The notes under the pieces were generated by a model, which had not been told where the DNA came from, ran no database searches, and saw only the letters and a list, made by a program, of their open reading frames with translations. 64,000 bases of DNA from Pseudomonas viridiflava (GTDB taxonomy: Bacteria; Pseudomonadota; Gammaproteobacteria; Pseudomonadales; Pseudomonadaceae), in the NCBI GenBank assembly GCA_900596015.1, contig UVIF01000001.1, positions 266,513 to 330,512 of the forward strand. Reading direction: 5' to 3'. How positions within the stretch are numbered: the stretch's first letter is position 1; each line of letters starts with the position of its first letter. Made by a program: the position numbers and the translations under genes. Positions 44,257-53,427 of this stretch are shown here, in pieces.

Positions 44257-46827
44257 TCACCGCGGACAACTGGCGAGCAGCAGCTCTTCGAACCGCGCGC
44301 TTTCCAGGGGTCGACTCAGGTAATAACCCTGCCCTTCGTCGCACGCCACCGAGTCCAGCAGTTGCAACTGTTCCAGCGTTTCCACGCCTTCGGCCGTCAC
44401 CGTCAGCGACAGTGCCCGACCCAAGCCGATCACCGCCTCGATGATGGCCAGGTCGGGTTGGCTGTCGCCCAGCCTGCCGACGAAACTGCGGTCGATCTTG
44501 AGCCCATCGAAGGGAAACGTGCGCAGGTAGCTTAGCGATGAATAGCCGGTGCCAAAATCATCCATGGCCAGGCGTACACCCAGTGCCTTCAGCGCTCGCA
44601 TCAGGGTCAACGCATTGTCGGCATCTTCGAGCATCACGCTTTCGGTAACCTCAAGCTCCAGCCTCGCCGCCGCCAGACCCGACCGCAACAAGGCGGCCTT
44701 GACCCGCTCCACCAGCTGTCCGCTCTGGAACTCCTTGGACGACACGTTGACCGACACGAACAGCTCCTCAGGCCATTGACTGGCCTGCCGGCAGGCCGCG
44801 TTCATCACCCAGTCGCCAAGTGCGGTGATCAAGCCCGTGTCTTCGGCGATCGGAATGAATGCATCGGGCGCCAGCAGGCCACGCTGTGGATGCTGCCAGC
44901 GCACCAACGCCTCGGCCCCGACCATCTGGCCGTCGGCAATGCGGAAGCGCGGCTGGTATTGCAGGCGTAACTCGCCATGCTTGATGGCATAGCGCAGGTC
45001 GCTTTCCAGACGCCGACGCTCGATGATCCGTTCATTCATGTCGCCATCATAGAAACGCCAGGTGCCGCGCCCGCTCGCCTTCGCCTCGTACAAGGCGATG
45101 TCCGAATAACGCAGCAGTTCAGGGGCGTGCGCCGCATCGCCCGGCGACACGGCAATGCCGATACTGGCGCTGACATGGATATCATGATCGTCGACCTCGA
45201 TGACCTGCTCGATCAGCTCGATCAGCCGTCGACACAGTGCCTCGATCTCCGTATGCCCGACCGCACCCGATACGACCATGACGAATTCGTCGCCACCGAC
45301 CCGGGCGACGATGTCCTGGCTGCGCACGCACTGCCTGATGCGCTCGCCGATCTGGTACAGCACGCGGTCGCCGGTAGCATGGCCGAGCAGGTCGTTTACC
45401 GGCTTGAAACGATCCAGATCGATGGTCAGCATGACCAGTGGCTGGCGGGCGGCGAGCGCGTTTTCCAGACGGCTTTCCAGGTAGTCGCGCAGTTGGCTGC
45501 GGTTGGGCAAGCCGGTCAGCACGTCATGGCGCGACAGGTACTCGACCCGTCGCCGCGCTTCGATCTCCTCGGTGACATCGGTGGCGGTACCCCGAAAGCC
45601 TTGATCGCCGATGGTTCGCGCAGCGATCCGCGCGGTGCGCCGTTGCTGGTGCACGTCCATATAGCTGCATTCGGTGGTCAGGTTGCCCTGCCCTTGATTG
45701 CCGCGCAGCCACGCCAGGAGCGTGCCCTGGTGCAATTCGACCAGGTCGTCGATCGAGATGCCCAGCCATTGCGCCTTGCCCACCCCAGTGACCGTCTCGA
45801 AGCGATCGGACAGGTAGGTGACATGGCCTTCGCCGTCGGTTTCCCAGATCCAGTCAGAGCTGGCTTCGGCCACGTCGCGAAAGCGCGACTCGCTCAGCGC
45901 CAGCGCCACCTGGCTGTCACGCAGCAGTTCGTGGCTGCCGTCCAGGGCGCGCGCAGCGCGGGTATTGCGCCGCAGCATGACCCAGGTCATGCCGAGGATG
46001 ATCAGCGTCGCCAGAATGATCATGGGCAACACCACGATGATCATCTGCCGCCCAGGCCTTGCCGCGTCCCATTGCAGGTCCAGGCTGGTGCCGTGCTCGG
46101 CTTCGAGCCGTGCATGGGCGGCCGTGGCATCGTCGGCACGAGCCATACGCAGCCCGCGCAGGCCCATGTTCTCGCCCAGCGCCTGAAGCCGCTGCGGATC
46201 GAGACGATTGACCACCAGCATGACCGACGGCGGCCGGTCGTCGGTCTGCACCGTAGGGTCGGTGCTGGGCGTGATCGCTGCCGCCACCACCAGGGCCGGT
46301 GTACCGGCCAGGCTGGTCAGCATGGTGAAGACTTTTTCGTCGTCGGCCAGGGCGCGTGCGGCGGCGACCCACTCATCGACGGGGCGGCCCAGCCAATCCG
46401 CGGCCGCTATGGTTTCGTACTTGCCGTCGATCACGGCATACACGGAGCGATTGCCCGGCCCGATGACGAACGCCGCCTGGTAGCCGAAATCGTCGTACAA
46501 CGCCGGACCGAAGTTTTCCCGCACGTAGGCCCATTCCATGTCCACCTTGAGGTGCAGGTGTCGATAGGCCTCACCCCAGAACGAGTAGTCCTTGATGGTC
46601 AGTTGCAGGAGCCGGCGTTCGGCGTCGATGCTTTTCTGCACCATCGACTGCCCCTGGACGCGCTCGGTACTGTCCAGACCACGGGCGAAGTACAGGCACA
46701 GAGCGACCGCCAGCGCAAAGACCACGGCGAGGCTGGCGCAAAAGGTGACCAACGAGGCCTGCGCCAGTGAGGTGCTGCTCGCGGGCCTGGCGGAGGATGC
46801 CGGAGAGGTGAAGCTGGACTTGAGCAT
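44257..46827 (-). CDS. CHASE4-PAS-GGDEF-EAL cyclic di-GMP protein
   Basis: An 856-residue inner-membrane c-di-GMP enzyme. Two membrane helices (about 24-47 and 262-286) bracket a periplasmic CHASE4 sensor (DYSFWGEAYRHL near 80). A PAS follows (about 313-420), then a GGDEF domain with an intact GGDEF at 511-515 and an intact I-site RSQD at 502-505, then an EAL domain with EALVRW (639), NVSS (694), DDFGTGYSS (756) and AEGVET (812). Both active sites look complete, so it could make and break c-di-GMP, or use GTP/GGDEF as a regulator of phosphodiesterase. The start at 46827 precedes the first helix; tandem repeats lie upstream. Confidence 0.93.
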   Translation of the reverse strand: MLKSSFTSPASSARPASSTSLAQASLVTFCASLAVVFALAVALCLYFARGLDSTERVQGQSMVQKSIDAERRLLQLTIKDYSFWGEAYRHLHLKVDMEWAYVRENFGPALYDDFGYQAAFVIGPGNRSVYAVIDGKYETIAAADWLGRPVDEWVAAARALADDEKVFTMLTSLAGTPALVVAAAITPSTDPTVQTDDRPPSVMLVVNRLDPQRLQALGENMGLRGLRMARADDATAAHARLEAEHGTSLDLQWDAARPGRQMIIVVLPMIILATLIILGMTWVMLRRNTRAARALDGSHELLRDSQVALALSESRFRDVAEASSDWIWETDGEGHVTYLSDRFETVTGVGKAQWLGISIDDLVELHQGTLLAWLRGNQGQGNLTTECSYMDVHQQRRTARIAARTIGDQGFRGTATDVTEEIEARRRVEYLSRHDVLTGLPNRSQLRDYLESRLENALAARQPLVMLTIDLDRFKPVNDLLGHATGDRVLYQIGERIRQCVRSQDIVARVGGDEFVMVVSGAVGHTEIEALCRRLIELIEQVIEVDDHDIHVSASIGIAVSPGDAAHAPELLRYSDIALYEAKASGRGTWRFYDGDMNERIIERRRLESDLRYAIKHGELRLQYQPRFRIADGQMVGAEALVRWQHPQRGLLAPDAFIPIAEDTGLITALGDWVMNAACRQASQWPEELFVSVNVSSKEFQSGQLVERVKAALLRSGLAAARLELEVTESVMLEDADNALTLMRALKALGVRLAMDDFGTGYSSLSYLRTFPFDGLKIDRSFVGRLGDSQPDLAIIEAVIGLGRALSLTVTAEGVETLEQLQLLDSVACDEGQGYYLSRPLESARFEELLLASCPR

Positions 46828-46920
46828 GAGTGGCCTGAAAGAGAATGCGCGGAACCGATACAGGGCTATCGGCCAGCCGCGCGCTTCCATGAACACCCAG
46901 CCTCTTGCCAAAGCAGACTC

Positions 46921-47040
46921 ATCTGGCCAGCAGCAGATTCATGTGGGCTGGAGCAAACTCATGTGGACTGCAGCAGACTCATATGGCCAGCAGCAGATTC
47001 ATGTGGCCAGCAGCAGATTCATATGGCCAGCAGCAGATTC
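46921..47040. repeat. Tandem repeat array A, 20-bp unit, six copies
   Basis: Six head-to-tail 20-bp units, consensus ATRTGGCCAGCAGCAGATTC: two ATA, three ATG and one ATC variants at the start, with copies 2 and 3 the most diverged. A degenerate seventh copy (46901-46920) precedes. The array begins about 94 bp upstream of the GGDEF/EAL start. The bases after copy 6 (ATGTGGGAG) run straight into a REP, so the unit starts like the REP end. Confidence 0.88.
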
Positions 47041-47041
47041 A

Positions 47042-47107
47042 TGTGGGAGCGGGCTCTGCCCGCGAAGATGTCCACGCTGGCCTCTTCGCGGGCAGAGCCC
47101 GCTCCCA
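47042..47107. repeat. REP pair, family 3
   Basis: TGTGGGAGCGGGCTCTGCCC(GCGAAGA) at 47042-47068 and its inverted partner at 47082-47107, spacer about 14 bp. This family is seen nowhere else in the window. It lies exactly between the two tandem arrays. Confidence 0.85.
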
Positions 47108-47303
47108 CAAAAGCCAGCACAAGCTCAGTCCTCCCACAAAAGCCAGCACAGGCTCAGTCCTCCACAAAAGCCAGCACAGGCTCAGTCCTCCACAAAAGCC
47201 AGCACAGGCTCAGTTTTCCCACAAAAGCCAGCCCAGGCTCAGTCCTCCCACAAACGCCAGAACAAACTCAGTGCTCCCGCAAAAGCCAGCACAAGCTCAG
47301 ACC
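47107..47303. repeat. Tandem repeat array B, 28/29-bp unit, seven copies
   Basis: Consensus ACAAAAGCCAGCACAGGCTC + AGTCCTCCC, copies at 47107, 47136, 47164, 47192, 47221, 47250 and 47279 (last one partial, 25 bp). Copies 2 and 3 are identical and 28 bp; the others are 29 bp or diverged. Every unit ends in CCTCC(C) and starts with ACAAAA, like the end of the neighbouring REP (GCTCCCACA). The array stops 7 bp before the nhaA stop codon. There are no spacers, so it is not CRISPR. Confidence 0.9.
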
Positions 47304-47310
47304 ATCGGTG

Positions 47311-48666
47311 TCACGCGGGCCGCGCCTTGCCGAAGCTGAGCTTGCCCCAGACCAGACCCAGCACCGCCGCCACCGTGGAGGCCGCCAGCACACTGAGCTT
47401 GGCCGACGCCAGCAGGGTCGGGTCGGAGAACGCCAGCGAAGCGATGAAGATCGACATGGTGAAGCCGATCCCGGCAAGCAGACCGACCAAGCCTACCCCA
47501 CTCCAGGTCACGCCCTGGGGCAGCCTGCAGATGTTCAGCCTGACCAGCAGAAAGCTCACCAGCAGCACGCCCAGCGGTTTGCCCAGCACCAGGGCCAGCA
47601 TGACACCGCCAAACACATGCTGCGACACCGCATCACTGAGGTTGGCGCCGGCGAAACTCACCCCGGCGTTGGCCAGGGCAAACAGCGGCATGACACCGAA
47701 GGCCACCCACACATGCAGCCCCACCTGTATCCGCTGCACCGGCGGCAGCACTTCACGCTGCGCATCACGCAATTGCCTGAGCGGCTCGGCCACCGCCTCG
47801 CGGTTGTCGCTGCCGGGGGTGAAGCGTTCCATCAGCTCGTTGAAGTTGCGGCGGATGATATCCACCGGGCGCTCGCTCATCGGCTTGGAATAGACCGGCG
47901 TCATCAAGCCCAGGATCACCCCTGCCAGGGTGGGATGGACGCCCGTCTTGAGCAGGCCGAACCAGACGATCGCGCCCGGCAGCACATAGGCATACGCCTT
48001 GCTGATACCCATGCGCTGGAACAGCAGCACCAGCAGCAACCCGGCCACGGCCACCAGCAGACCCAGGTAATCGAGGCTGGCGGTATAGAACACGGCAATG
48101 ATCAGGATGGCGACGATATCGTCGATGATCGCCAGTGCCAGCAGCAGGATCCGCACGCTGACGGGAATGGATTTACCCAGCAGCGCCAGCACGCCCACGG
48201 CGAAGGCGATGTCAGTGGCGGTCGGCACTGCCCAGCCGGCGCTGGCCGGAGTGCCGTGGTTGAGGGCAAGGTAGAGCAAGGCGGGCATCAGCACGCCACC
48301 CAGTGCCGCACCCAGCGGCAGGGCCGCCAGCTGCAGGTTGGCCAGCGCGCCATCCTTGATTTCCTGGCGTATCTCGGCACCCACCATCAGAAAGAAAATG
48401 GTCATCAGGCCATCGTTGACCAGGAAGTGCAGGGACTGCGAAACGCTGAAATCGCCGAGGCCCAAGGTGACCTGGGTATGCCAGAAGTGCCCGTAGGAAT
48501 TCCCTATCGAGCTATTGGCCCAGACCAGGGCGGTGATCGCGGCGAGCAGCAACACGATGCCGCTGACGGCCTCGATGTGCGAGAAGCGTTCGAGCGCCGC
48601 CAGGGCGCGTTCGGTGAGCTGTTGAGGACGGGGAATTGCAGGTGTCGCCGGTCTTTTTGCAGGCAC
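47311..48666 (-). CDS. nhaA: Na+/H+ antiporter NhaA
   Basis: A 451-residue inner-membrane sodium/proton antiporter with about 12 helices. The ion-binding aspartate pair is D182-D183 in [12 protein letters not shown], and [11 protein letters not shown] (about 148-158) is also conserved, as is [10 protein letters not shown]. The start is a GTG at 48666 with GGAGAG upstream. E. coli NhaA is about 388 residues; the extra is mainly an extended N-terminus and a loop of about 60 residues near 275-330 with [18 protein letters not shown]. It ends 7 bp from tandem array B. Confidence 0.94.
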   Translation of the reverse strand: MPAKRPATPAIPRPQQLTERALAALERFSHIEAVSGIVLLLAAITALVWANSSIGNSYGHFWHTQVTLGLGDFSVSQSLHFLVNDGLMTIFFLMVGAEIRQEIKDGALANLQLAALPLGAALGGVLMPALLYLALNHGTPASAGWAVPTATDIAFAVGVLALLGKSIPVSVRILLLALAIIDDIVAILIIAVFYTASLDYLGLLVAVAGLLLVLLFQRMGISKAYAYVLPGAIVWFGLLKTGVHPTLAGVILGLMTPVYSKPMSERPVDIIRRNFNELMERFTPGSDNREAVAEPLRQLRDAQREVLPPVQRIQVGLHVWVAFGVMPLFALANAGVSFAGANLSDAVSQHVFGGVMLALVLGKPLGVLLVSFLLVRLNICRLPQGVTWSGVGLVGLLAGIGFTMSIFIASLAFSDPTLLASAKLSVLAASTVAAVLGLVWGKLSFGKARPA

Positions 48667-48892
48667 GATAACTCTCCGCTGGCGGCCCGACCAACGCTGA
48701 ACTTTAACCTGCCCCCTGCCGTATGCAGCGGTGCACCCGCGGCGATGATAGAAAGGCTGGGCGCAACTTGCAATGCGCCATGTCGATCAATCGCCCGTGT
48801 CCGCATCCCAAAGGCAAGCAGCGCACGCAGCCTGCCCGGCCATGCCTCGGGCTCGATGGGCGACCAGCGCAGAATCCGGCCAGCCTGCGAGG

Positions 48893-50164
48893 CTACCGAT
48901 CGAGGCGATCAAGGTCGGCAGACCAGGACTGTACGCCGAGCAATGCCTGCTGCAGTTCACTCGAAGCCCCATACAGCGGCACATGGCCGCGCATGAGAAT
49001 CTGCGTGCTGCGACGATAGGCAGCGCTGTGGATCTGCAGATGCCCATCGACCAGCGCAGCGACCACCGTGGTGTCCAGGCGCCCGGCCGGGTTTTCGATG
49101 CTGACCTGGATATCCATGAGGGATGCACCCGGCGTGGCAATACCCGAGGCCACTCGATGGGCAGTGGTGCCCGGCACCAGGCAGGCGGCAGCCAGGCAGC
49201 AACCACCGGATACGGCCATGGAGGCGTGGCCGGTCTGGGGCGTGAAGTAGCGCACGGCGATGTTGCCGCCATCATGGGGAGCGGCGACGATGCAGATCTT
49301 GGGAATGGTCTCGCTGCGCGCCAGTTCGGCGGCAGTCATCAACACGCCATCCTTGCGACGCAAGCCCATTTTCAACCCGGCCTGGGTCCACAGGGTGCGA
49401 AGCTTCGCCATGAACGCCTGATCGGCCGCCAGTGTCGCGACAGGTTCATGGCCGGTCTTGCCCAGGCTGCGCGCCTCCACGATGACCATCGGCACCGCTA
49501 CGTCCACGCAGGACACCTCGATGCCCTCGATGCGGTCGATGACCGCTCCGGTCGGCAGCAACGCGCCGGTCTTGTTGCCCACCGGCGCATGGAGAAACAG
49601 ATCGACCGCCGGATACTCGCCCATCACGCCGGGAATCGCCGTCTCGACGAAACAACCTTGCGCATCGCGCTGCATGCGCGCCGAGGTGATCACGCCGGTG
49701 TTGGTATTGCGAATGTCGACTTCGCACAGGCCGCCGGCCGACGCTTTCACCAGCCCCATGTCCAGTGCCCACAGCAGCAATGCACTGGACATGTTGCCGC
49801 AGTTGACGCTCCAGTCGACCTCGGCGTGATCGCTGGCCAGCTGCGCCAGGGTGCTGATCAAACGGACACCGTCGCCGACGCGCTCGGTGTTCATCACGAA
49901 GACCTTGTTGCTGGTCGCAGGCCCGCGGCCCAGGCCGGTGATCTGCCGATTGCCGGGGTGGCTGCCCACGGCAGGCACGCCCATCAAGTGGCGCAAAAGC
50001 TGCTCGCGCAGCAGGCTGTCGGCAGGCAGCAACGGCTCCCACAGGACAACCCCAGTCGACGTACCGCCACGCATGTAGTGCACGGGGATTTCCACCGAAC
50101 CGAGGCGGCATCGCGACTGCCAGCCGGGCTCCAGATCTGCCGTGGTGACAACGAGTGGGTTCAT
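48893..50164 (-). CDS. PrpF family isomerase/tautomerase-like protein
   Basis: A 423-residue member of the PrpF fold, whose known activities are 2-methylaconitate isomerisation and 4-oxalomesaconate tautomerisation. The catalytic lysine (SNKVFVMN, K87) and cysteine (VNCGNMSSA, C122) are present. I choose ATG 50164 with AGGAG 7 bp upstream. There are no prpBCD, acnD or gallate-pathway genes next to it, so its substrate is undetermined; a hybrid histidine kinase gene lies 40 bp upstream on the same strand. The segment 48667-48892 between it and nhaA holds no gene that I can see. Confidence 0.85.
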   Translation of the reverse strand: MNPLVVTTADLEPGWQSRCRLGSVEIPVHYMRGGTSTGVVLWEPLLPADSLLREQLLRHLMGVPAVGSHPGNRQITGLGRGPATSNKVFVMNTERVGDGVRLISTLAQLASDHAEVDWSVNCGNMSSALLLWALDMGLVKASAGGLCEVDIRNTNTGVITSARMQRDAQGCFVETAIPGVMGEYPAVDLFLHAPVGNKTGALLPTGAVIDRIEGIEVSCVDVAVPMVIVEARSLGKTGHEPVATLAADQAFMAKLRTLWTQAGLKMGLRRKDGVLMTAAELARSETIPKICIVAAPHDGGNIAVRYFTPQTGHASMAVSGGCCLAAACLVPGTTAHRVASGIATPGASLMDIQVSIENPAGRLDTTVVAALVDGHLQIHSAAYRRSTQILMRGHVPLYGASSELQQALLGVQSWSADLDRLDR

Positions 50165-50204
50165 CGGCAACTCCTGCAAAAGCACGCGCACAACGGCGCG
50201 CGGT

Positions 50205-52820
50205 TCAAGGGCTCATCAGCTCCCGGACCCTGGCAGCCAGGGTGTCCATGGCGAACGGCTTGGTCAACACCTGCATGTCCGGCCCCAGGTAGCCGTTGCC
50301 GATCGCCGCATTTTCCGCATAACCAGTGATGAACAGTACTTTGAGATCGGAGCGCACCTCGCGCCCGGCATCGGCCATCTGTCGACCGTTCATGCCGCCC
50401 GGCAAACCGACATCGGTGATCAGCAGGTCGATGCGTACATCCGACTGCAACACCTTGAGCCCGGCCAGGCTATCTGCCGCCTCGATCAGGGTGTAGCCCA
50501 GATCGCCGAGCACGTCGGTCAGCAGCATGCGCACCGTCGGTTCGTCATCCACGACGAGGATGGTTTCTCCCGCATGGGCGGCTGCGGCCAGTGATTCGCG
50601 GGTTTCCGGCGGTTTGTCATCGACCTGGCCGTAATAGCGCGGCAGGTAGATGCGCATGGTGGTGCCCTGCCCCAGCTCGGAATAGATCCGCACCTGGCCA
50701 CCCGACTGGTTGGCGAACCCGTAGATCATCGAAAGGCCCAGGCCGGTGCCCTGGCCGATGGGCTTGGTGGTGAAAAACGGATCGAACGCCTTGGCGATGA
50801 CATCCGGCGACATGCCCGTGCCGGTGTCGGTGACGCTGACCGACAGGTATTGCCCCTCGGGAATGTCATGGGTACGGGCGGCTTCGCGGTCCATCCAGCG
50901 GTTGGCCGTCTCGATGGTGATCAGCCCCCCGTCGGGCATGGCATCGCGGGCATTGATGCACAGGTTGAGCAGGGCGTTTTCCAACTGGCTGACATCGACC
51001 AGGGTCGGCCACAGGTTGATGGCGCCGACCGTTTCCACGCGAATACTGGGGCCTACCGTGCGCTGGATCAGCTCGGTCATGCCTTCCATCAGCACGTTGA
51101 CATCGGTAGGCCGCGGGTCGAGGGTCTGCCGCCGCGAGAAGGCCAGCAAACGGTGGGTCAGCGCCGCCGCGCGCTTGGTGGCACCCTGCGCGGTGCTGAT
51201 GTACTTGTCGGTTTCCATCCAGCGGCCCTGGGCGATGCGCGTGCTCATCAGCTCCAGCGCGCCGGAAATGCCCGCCAGCAGGTTGTTGAAATCGTGGGCA
51301 AGGCCACCGGTGAGCTGGCCGACCGCCTCCATTTTCTGCGACTGACGCAGTTTCTCTTCGGCCTGGATCAGCTTGACCGTGCGTTCGGTGACTCGCTGCT
51401 CCAGCGTATCGTTGAGCGCGCGCAAGGCGGACAGCGCCCGATCGCGCTCGGCCTCGACCGAGCGCCGCGCCTCGACGTCGATCAGCACGCCTGGAAAACG
51501 CAGTGGCTGGCCTTGGGCATCGTTCTCGACGCGACCGTTGGCCTCGATCCAGTAATAGTGACCATCGGCTCGGCGCACGCGATACTGATGGGAATAACTA
51601 CCACCGCGCTGGATCACTTCATCGATGGCGGCAGCCAGCCCCTCCCGGTCATCGGGATGCACGGTGGCCACGATCGTCTCCAGGCTCAGGCCTTCGCGAC
51701 CCAGTTTCGGGTCCAGCCCGAACGCGGATGCAAACCCCTCATCGACCGCAAAACGATCGGTTGGCAGATCCCAGTGCCAGGTCCCGATGATGGCCCCGGC
51801 CGCAAGCGCCAGCTGGACGCGCTCGATGTTTTCCCGAGCCACGGCCTCGCTGGTGCGCAGGCGCTCCTCGGCGTTGCGCCGCTCGGTGACGTCGCTGAAG
51901 ATGATGGCGATGGTCCGCTCTTCACTGGGCCCCACCTTCACCGCCCGCACATCGAACCAGCGCTTGAACGCTTCGGCGTAGTTCTCGAACGTCGCGGGCT
52001 CGCCGGTCTTGGCCACATGGCCATAGGTGTCGAACCAGAATTGTTCCAGGTCCGGAGCGAATTCGGTGACCCAACGCCCACGCAGGTTGACCCCGGCCTG
52101 GCGCTCGAACGCCGGGTTGGCTTCCAGAAACCGGTAATCGACCGGCAGATCCTGCTCGTCGAACTTGACCTCTACGATGGCAAAGGCCGATTCGATGTTT
52201 TCCAGGATCTTGCGGAAGCGCTCTTCGCTCTCGCGCAGCGCGCTCTCGGCGGCACGGGTGCGGGTCAGGTCGAGCATCGCGCCGATCATGCGCACCGCCT
52301 GGCCTTCGGCATTGCGGATCACGTGGCCACGGTCGAGTACTTCGGCATAGGTGCCGTCGTGTCGCTGGAAACGGTATTCACCGGACCACGCCGACAGCGT
52401 GCCGTCGATCACCGCATGAATGGAGCTGTCGACGCGGCCGCGATCATCTGGATGAATGTGCTCGATCCACCATTCCCCTGTCGCTTCAACCGAAGCCAGA
52501 GGATGCCCATAGGCCTGTTCCAGCGCCTCGTTCCACACCACATGATTACCGCTCAGGTCCCAATCCCAGATCGCGTCGTTGGTCGCCTTGACGGCAAGGC
52601 GGTAACGCTCCTGGGTCTCCTTGAAGCTTTCGAGTGCGGCGCGTTCACGCGCATCACTTGCGGCGTGCGGCAGAAATCCCGCGTCATCGCTTGCAAGGCT
52701 GGGATGAGCAACCGACGCTTGCAGCTGCTCCATGGCGGCATGAGTCCGTGCATCACGTGGATCGAAACCCGCTTCCTGCAACACCCGGCGCAGACGCTCG
52801 ACCTGGGAAGCAGTTGCCAC
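50205..52820 (-). CDS. PAS-domain hybrid sensor histidine kinase with receiver domain
   Basis: An 871-residue soluble-looking hybrid kinase with no membrane helix. Three PAS domains lie at about 70-190, 200-315 and 330-455, then a coiled coil, a HisKA domain with the phospho-accepting H509 in GLAHDFNNLLAG, an ATPase domain (DTGTGMSPDVIAKAFDPFF, GTGLGLSMIYG) and a C-terminal receiver with phospho-acceptor D803 in LLITDVGLPGG. The GLAHDFNNLL form of the H box is the blue-light/PAS kinase type often found with a C-terminal receiver. The start is a GTG at 52820 whose ribosome site is weak. The partner regulator is not nearby. Confidence 0.92.
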   Translation of the reverse strand: MATASQVERLRRVLQEAGFDPRDARTHAAMEQLQASVAHPSLASDDAGFLPHAASDARERAALESFKETQERYRLAVKATNDAIWDWDLSGNHVVWNEALEQAYGHPLASVEATGEWWIEHIHPDDRGRVDSSIHAVIDGTLSAWSGEYRFQRHDGTYAEVLDRGHVIRNAEGQAVRMIGAMLDLTRTRAAESALRESEERFRKILENIESAFAIVEVKFDEQDLPVDYRFLEANPAFERQAGVNLRGRWVTEFAPDLEQFWFDTYGHVAKTGEPATFENYAEAFKRWFDVRAVKVGPSEERTIAIIFSDVTERRNAEERLRTSEAVARENIERVQLALAAGAIIGTWHWDLPTDRFAVDEGFASAFGLDPKLGREGLSLETIVATVHPDDREGLAAAIDEVIQRGGSYSHQYRVRRADGHYYWIEANGRVENDAQGQPLRFPGVLIDVEARRSVEAERDRALSALRALNDTLEQRVTERTVKLIQAEEKLRQSQKMEAVGQLTGGLAHDFNNLLAGISGALELMSTRIAQGRWMETDKYISTAQGATKRAAALTHRLLAFSRRQTLDPRPTDVNVLMEGMTELIQRTVGPSIRVETVGAINLWPTLVDVSQLENALLNLCINARDAMPDGGLITIETANRWMDREAARTHDIPEGQYLSVSVTDTGTGMSPDVIAKAFDPFFTTKPIGQGTGLGLSMIYGFANQSGGQVRIYSELGQGTTMRIYLPRYYGQVDDKPPETRESLAAAAHAGETILVVDDEPTVRMLLTDVLGDLGYTLIEAADSLAGLKVLQSDVRIDLLITDVGLPGGMNGRQMADAGREVRSDLKVLFITGYAENAAIGNGYLGPDMQVLTKPFAMDTLAARVRELMSP

Positions 52821-53081
52821 GTTTGTCGTGTGATTCAGAACGCCTCCAACTACCCTATCAAGGTGATATCAATGGTTGCATCGCTATGCCTTATAGGCAG
52901 TGGCCTGACCGCACAGTTCCAGACGCAAGAGGTGCCAGAAGGCCAGGATAGCGATCACGGGCGTTTCGTCACGCAACGTTTCATGTGCCGTCAATAGAAG
53001 CGGCCGCAACGGGATCGATGCACAGTATATTGTGGGTAGAGAGGGGATGGAGCGAGAGTGCGGGTTCAAGTGACCGGTTAA
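52821..53081. other. Gene-free stretch upstream of the hybrid kinase
   Basis: 261 bp with no recognisable gene, RNA or repeat. It should hold the kinase promoter on the minus strand and the 3-prime flank of the tRNA; composition is less GC-rich than the coding parts. Confidence 0.5.
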
Positions 53082-53156
53082 TGGCAGGGGCGGCTGGATT
53101 CGAACCAACGCATGGCAGGATCAAAACCTGCTGCCTTACCGCTTGGCGACGCCCCT
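53082..53156 (-). tRNA. tRNA-Gln (anticodon TTG)
   Basis: 75-nt tRNA on the minus strand. Acceptor arms AGGGGCG and CGCCCCT pair, discriminator G and CCA end are encoded (53082-53084 read TGG on plus). Anticodon stem GCAGG/CCTGC holds loop TTTTGAT, so anticodon TTG at 53122-53124. The T-arm is GGTTCGAATCC. It is a single gene; the downstream flank shows no duplicated 3-prime end that would mark an attachment site. Confidence 0.96.
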
Positions 53157-53427
53157 GTATCCGGTGCAAGAAGTGCCAATTGCTGGCCTCTGCATGAACG
53201 AGCGGGAATTTATCAGGTTTCTTTTCCACAGGAAACCCCATGCGCAACAAATATTCTTGAAAAACAGCTGGTTGCTACTCGACGGTGCTGTAACGGGTCT
53301 CGAACGGTACGGGGATGAACTGTACCGGCCCGGACCAAGTCCTATCTTCACCCCATACTTCCCATGCCAGCCACGGGTGCTCAGGCACCGTGAAGGCACA
53401 TCTCAAGTCCATCAGGAGGCGCACTGC
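53157..53427. other. Gene-free stretch between tRNA-Gln and yghU
   Basis: 271 bp with no recognisable gene or repeat. An open frame of the yghU gene runs through it but lacks family likeness and ribosome sites. It should contain the yghU and tRNA promoters. Confidence 0.5.

Noticed and set aside
47107..47303. CRISPR-like regular repeats of 28-29 bp
   Set aside because: The repeats are directly head to tail with no spacers, and no cas genes are present.
46905..48996. Open frames reading through the tandem repeats (QQQIH and KASTS repeat proteins)
   Set aside because: Unit lengths of 20 and 28/29 bp are not multiples of 3, so the repeats appear in changing frames; there is no ribosome site, and the frames run on antisense to nhaA.
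53157..53190. Sigma-54-like TGGCAC...TTGC upstream of tRNA-Gln (minus strand)
   Set aside because: Spacing between the two boxes is 3 bp and not 5, so it does not fit the -24/-12 consensus.
53082..53427. Integration site of a mobile element at tRNA-Gln
   Set aside because: No integrase and no duplicated tRNA 3-prime end in the following sequence.
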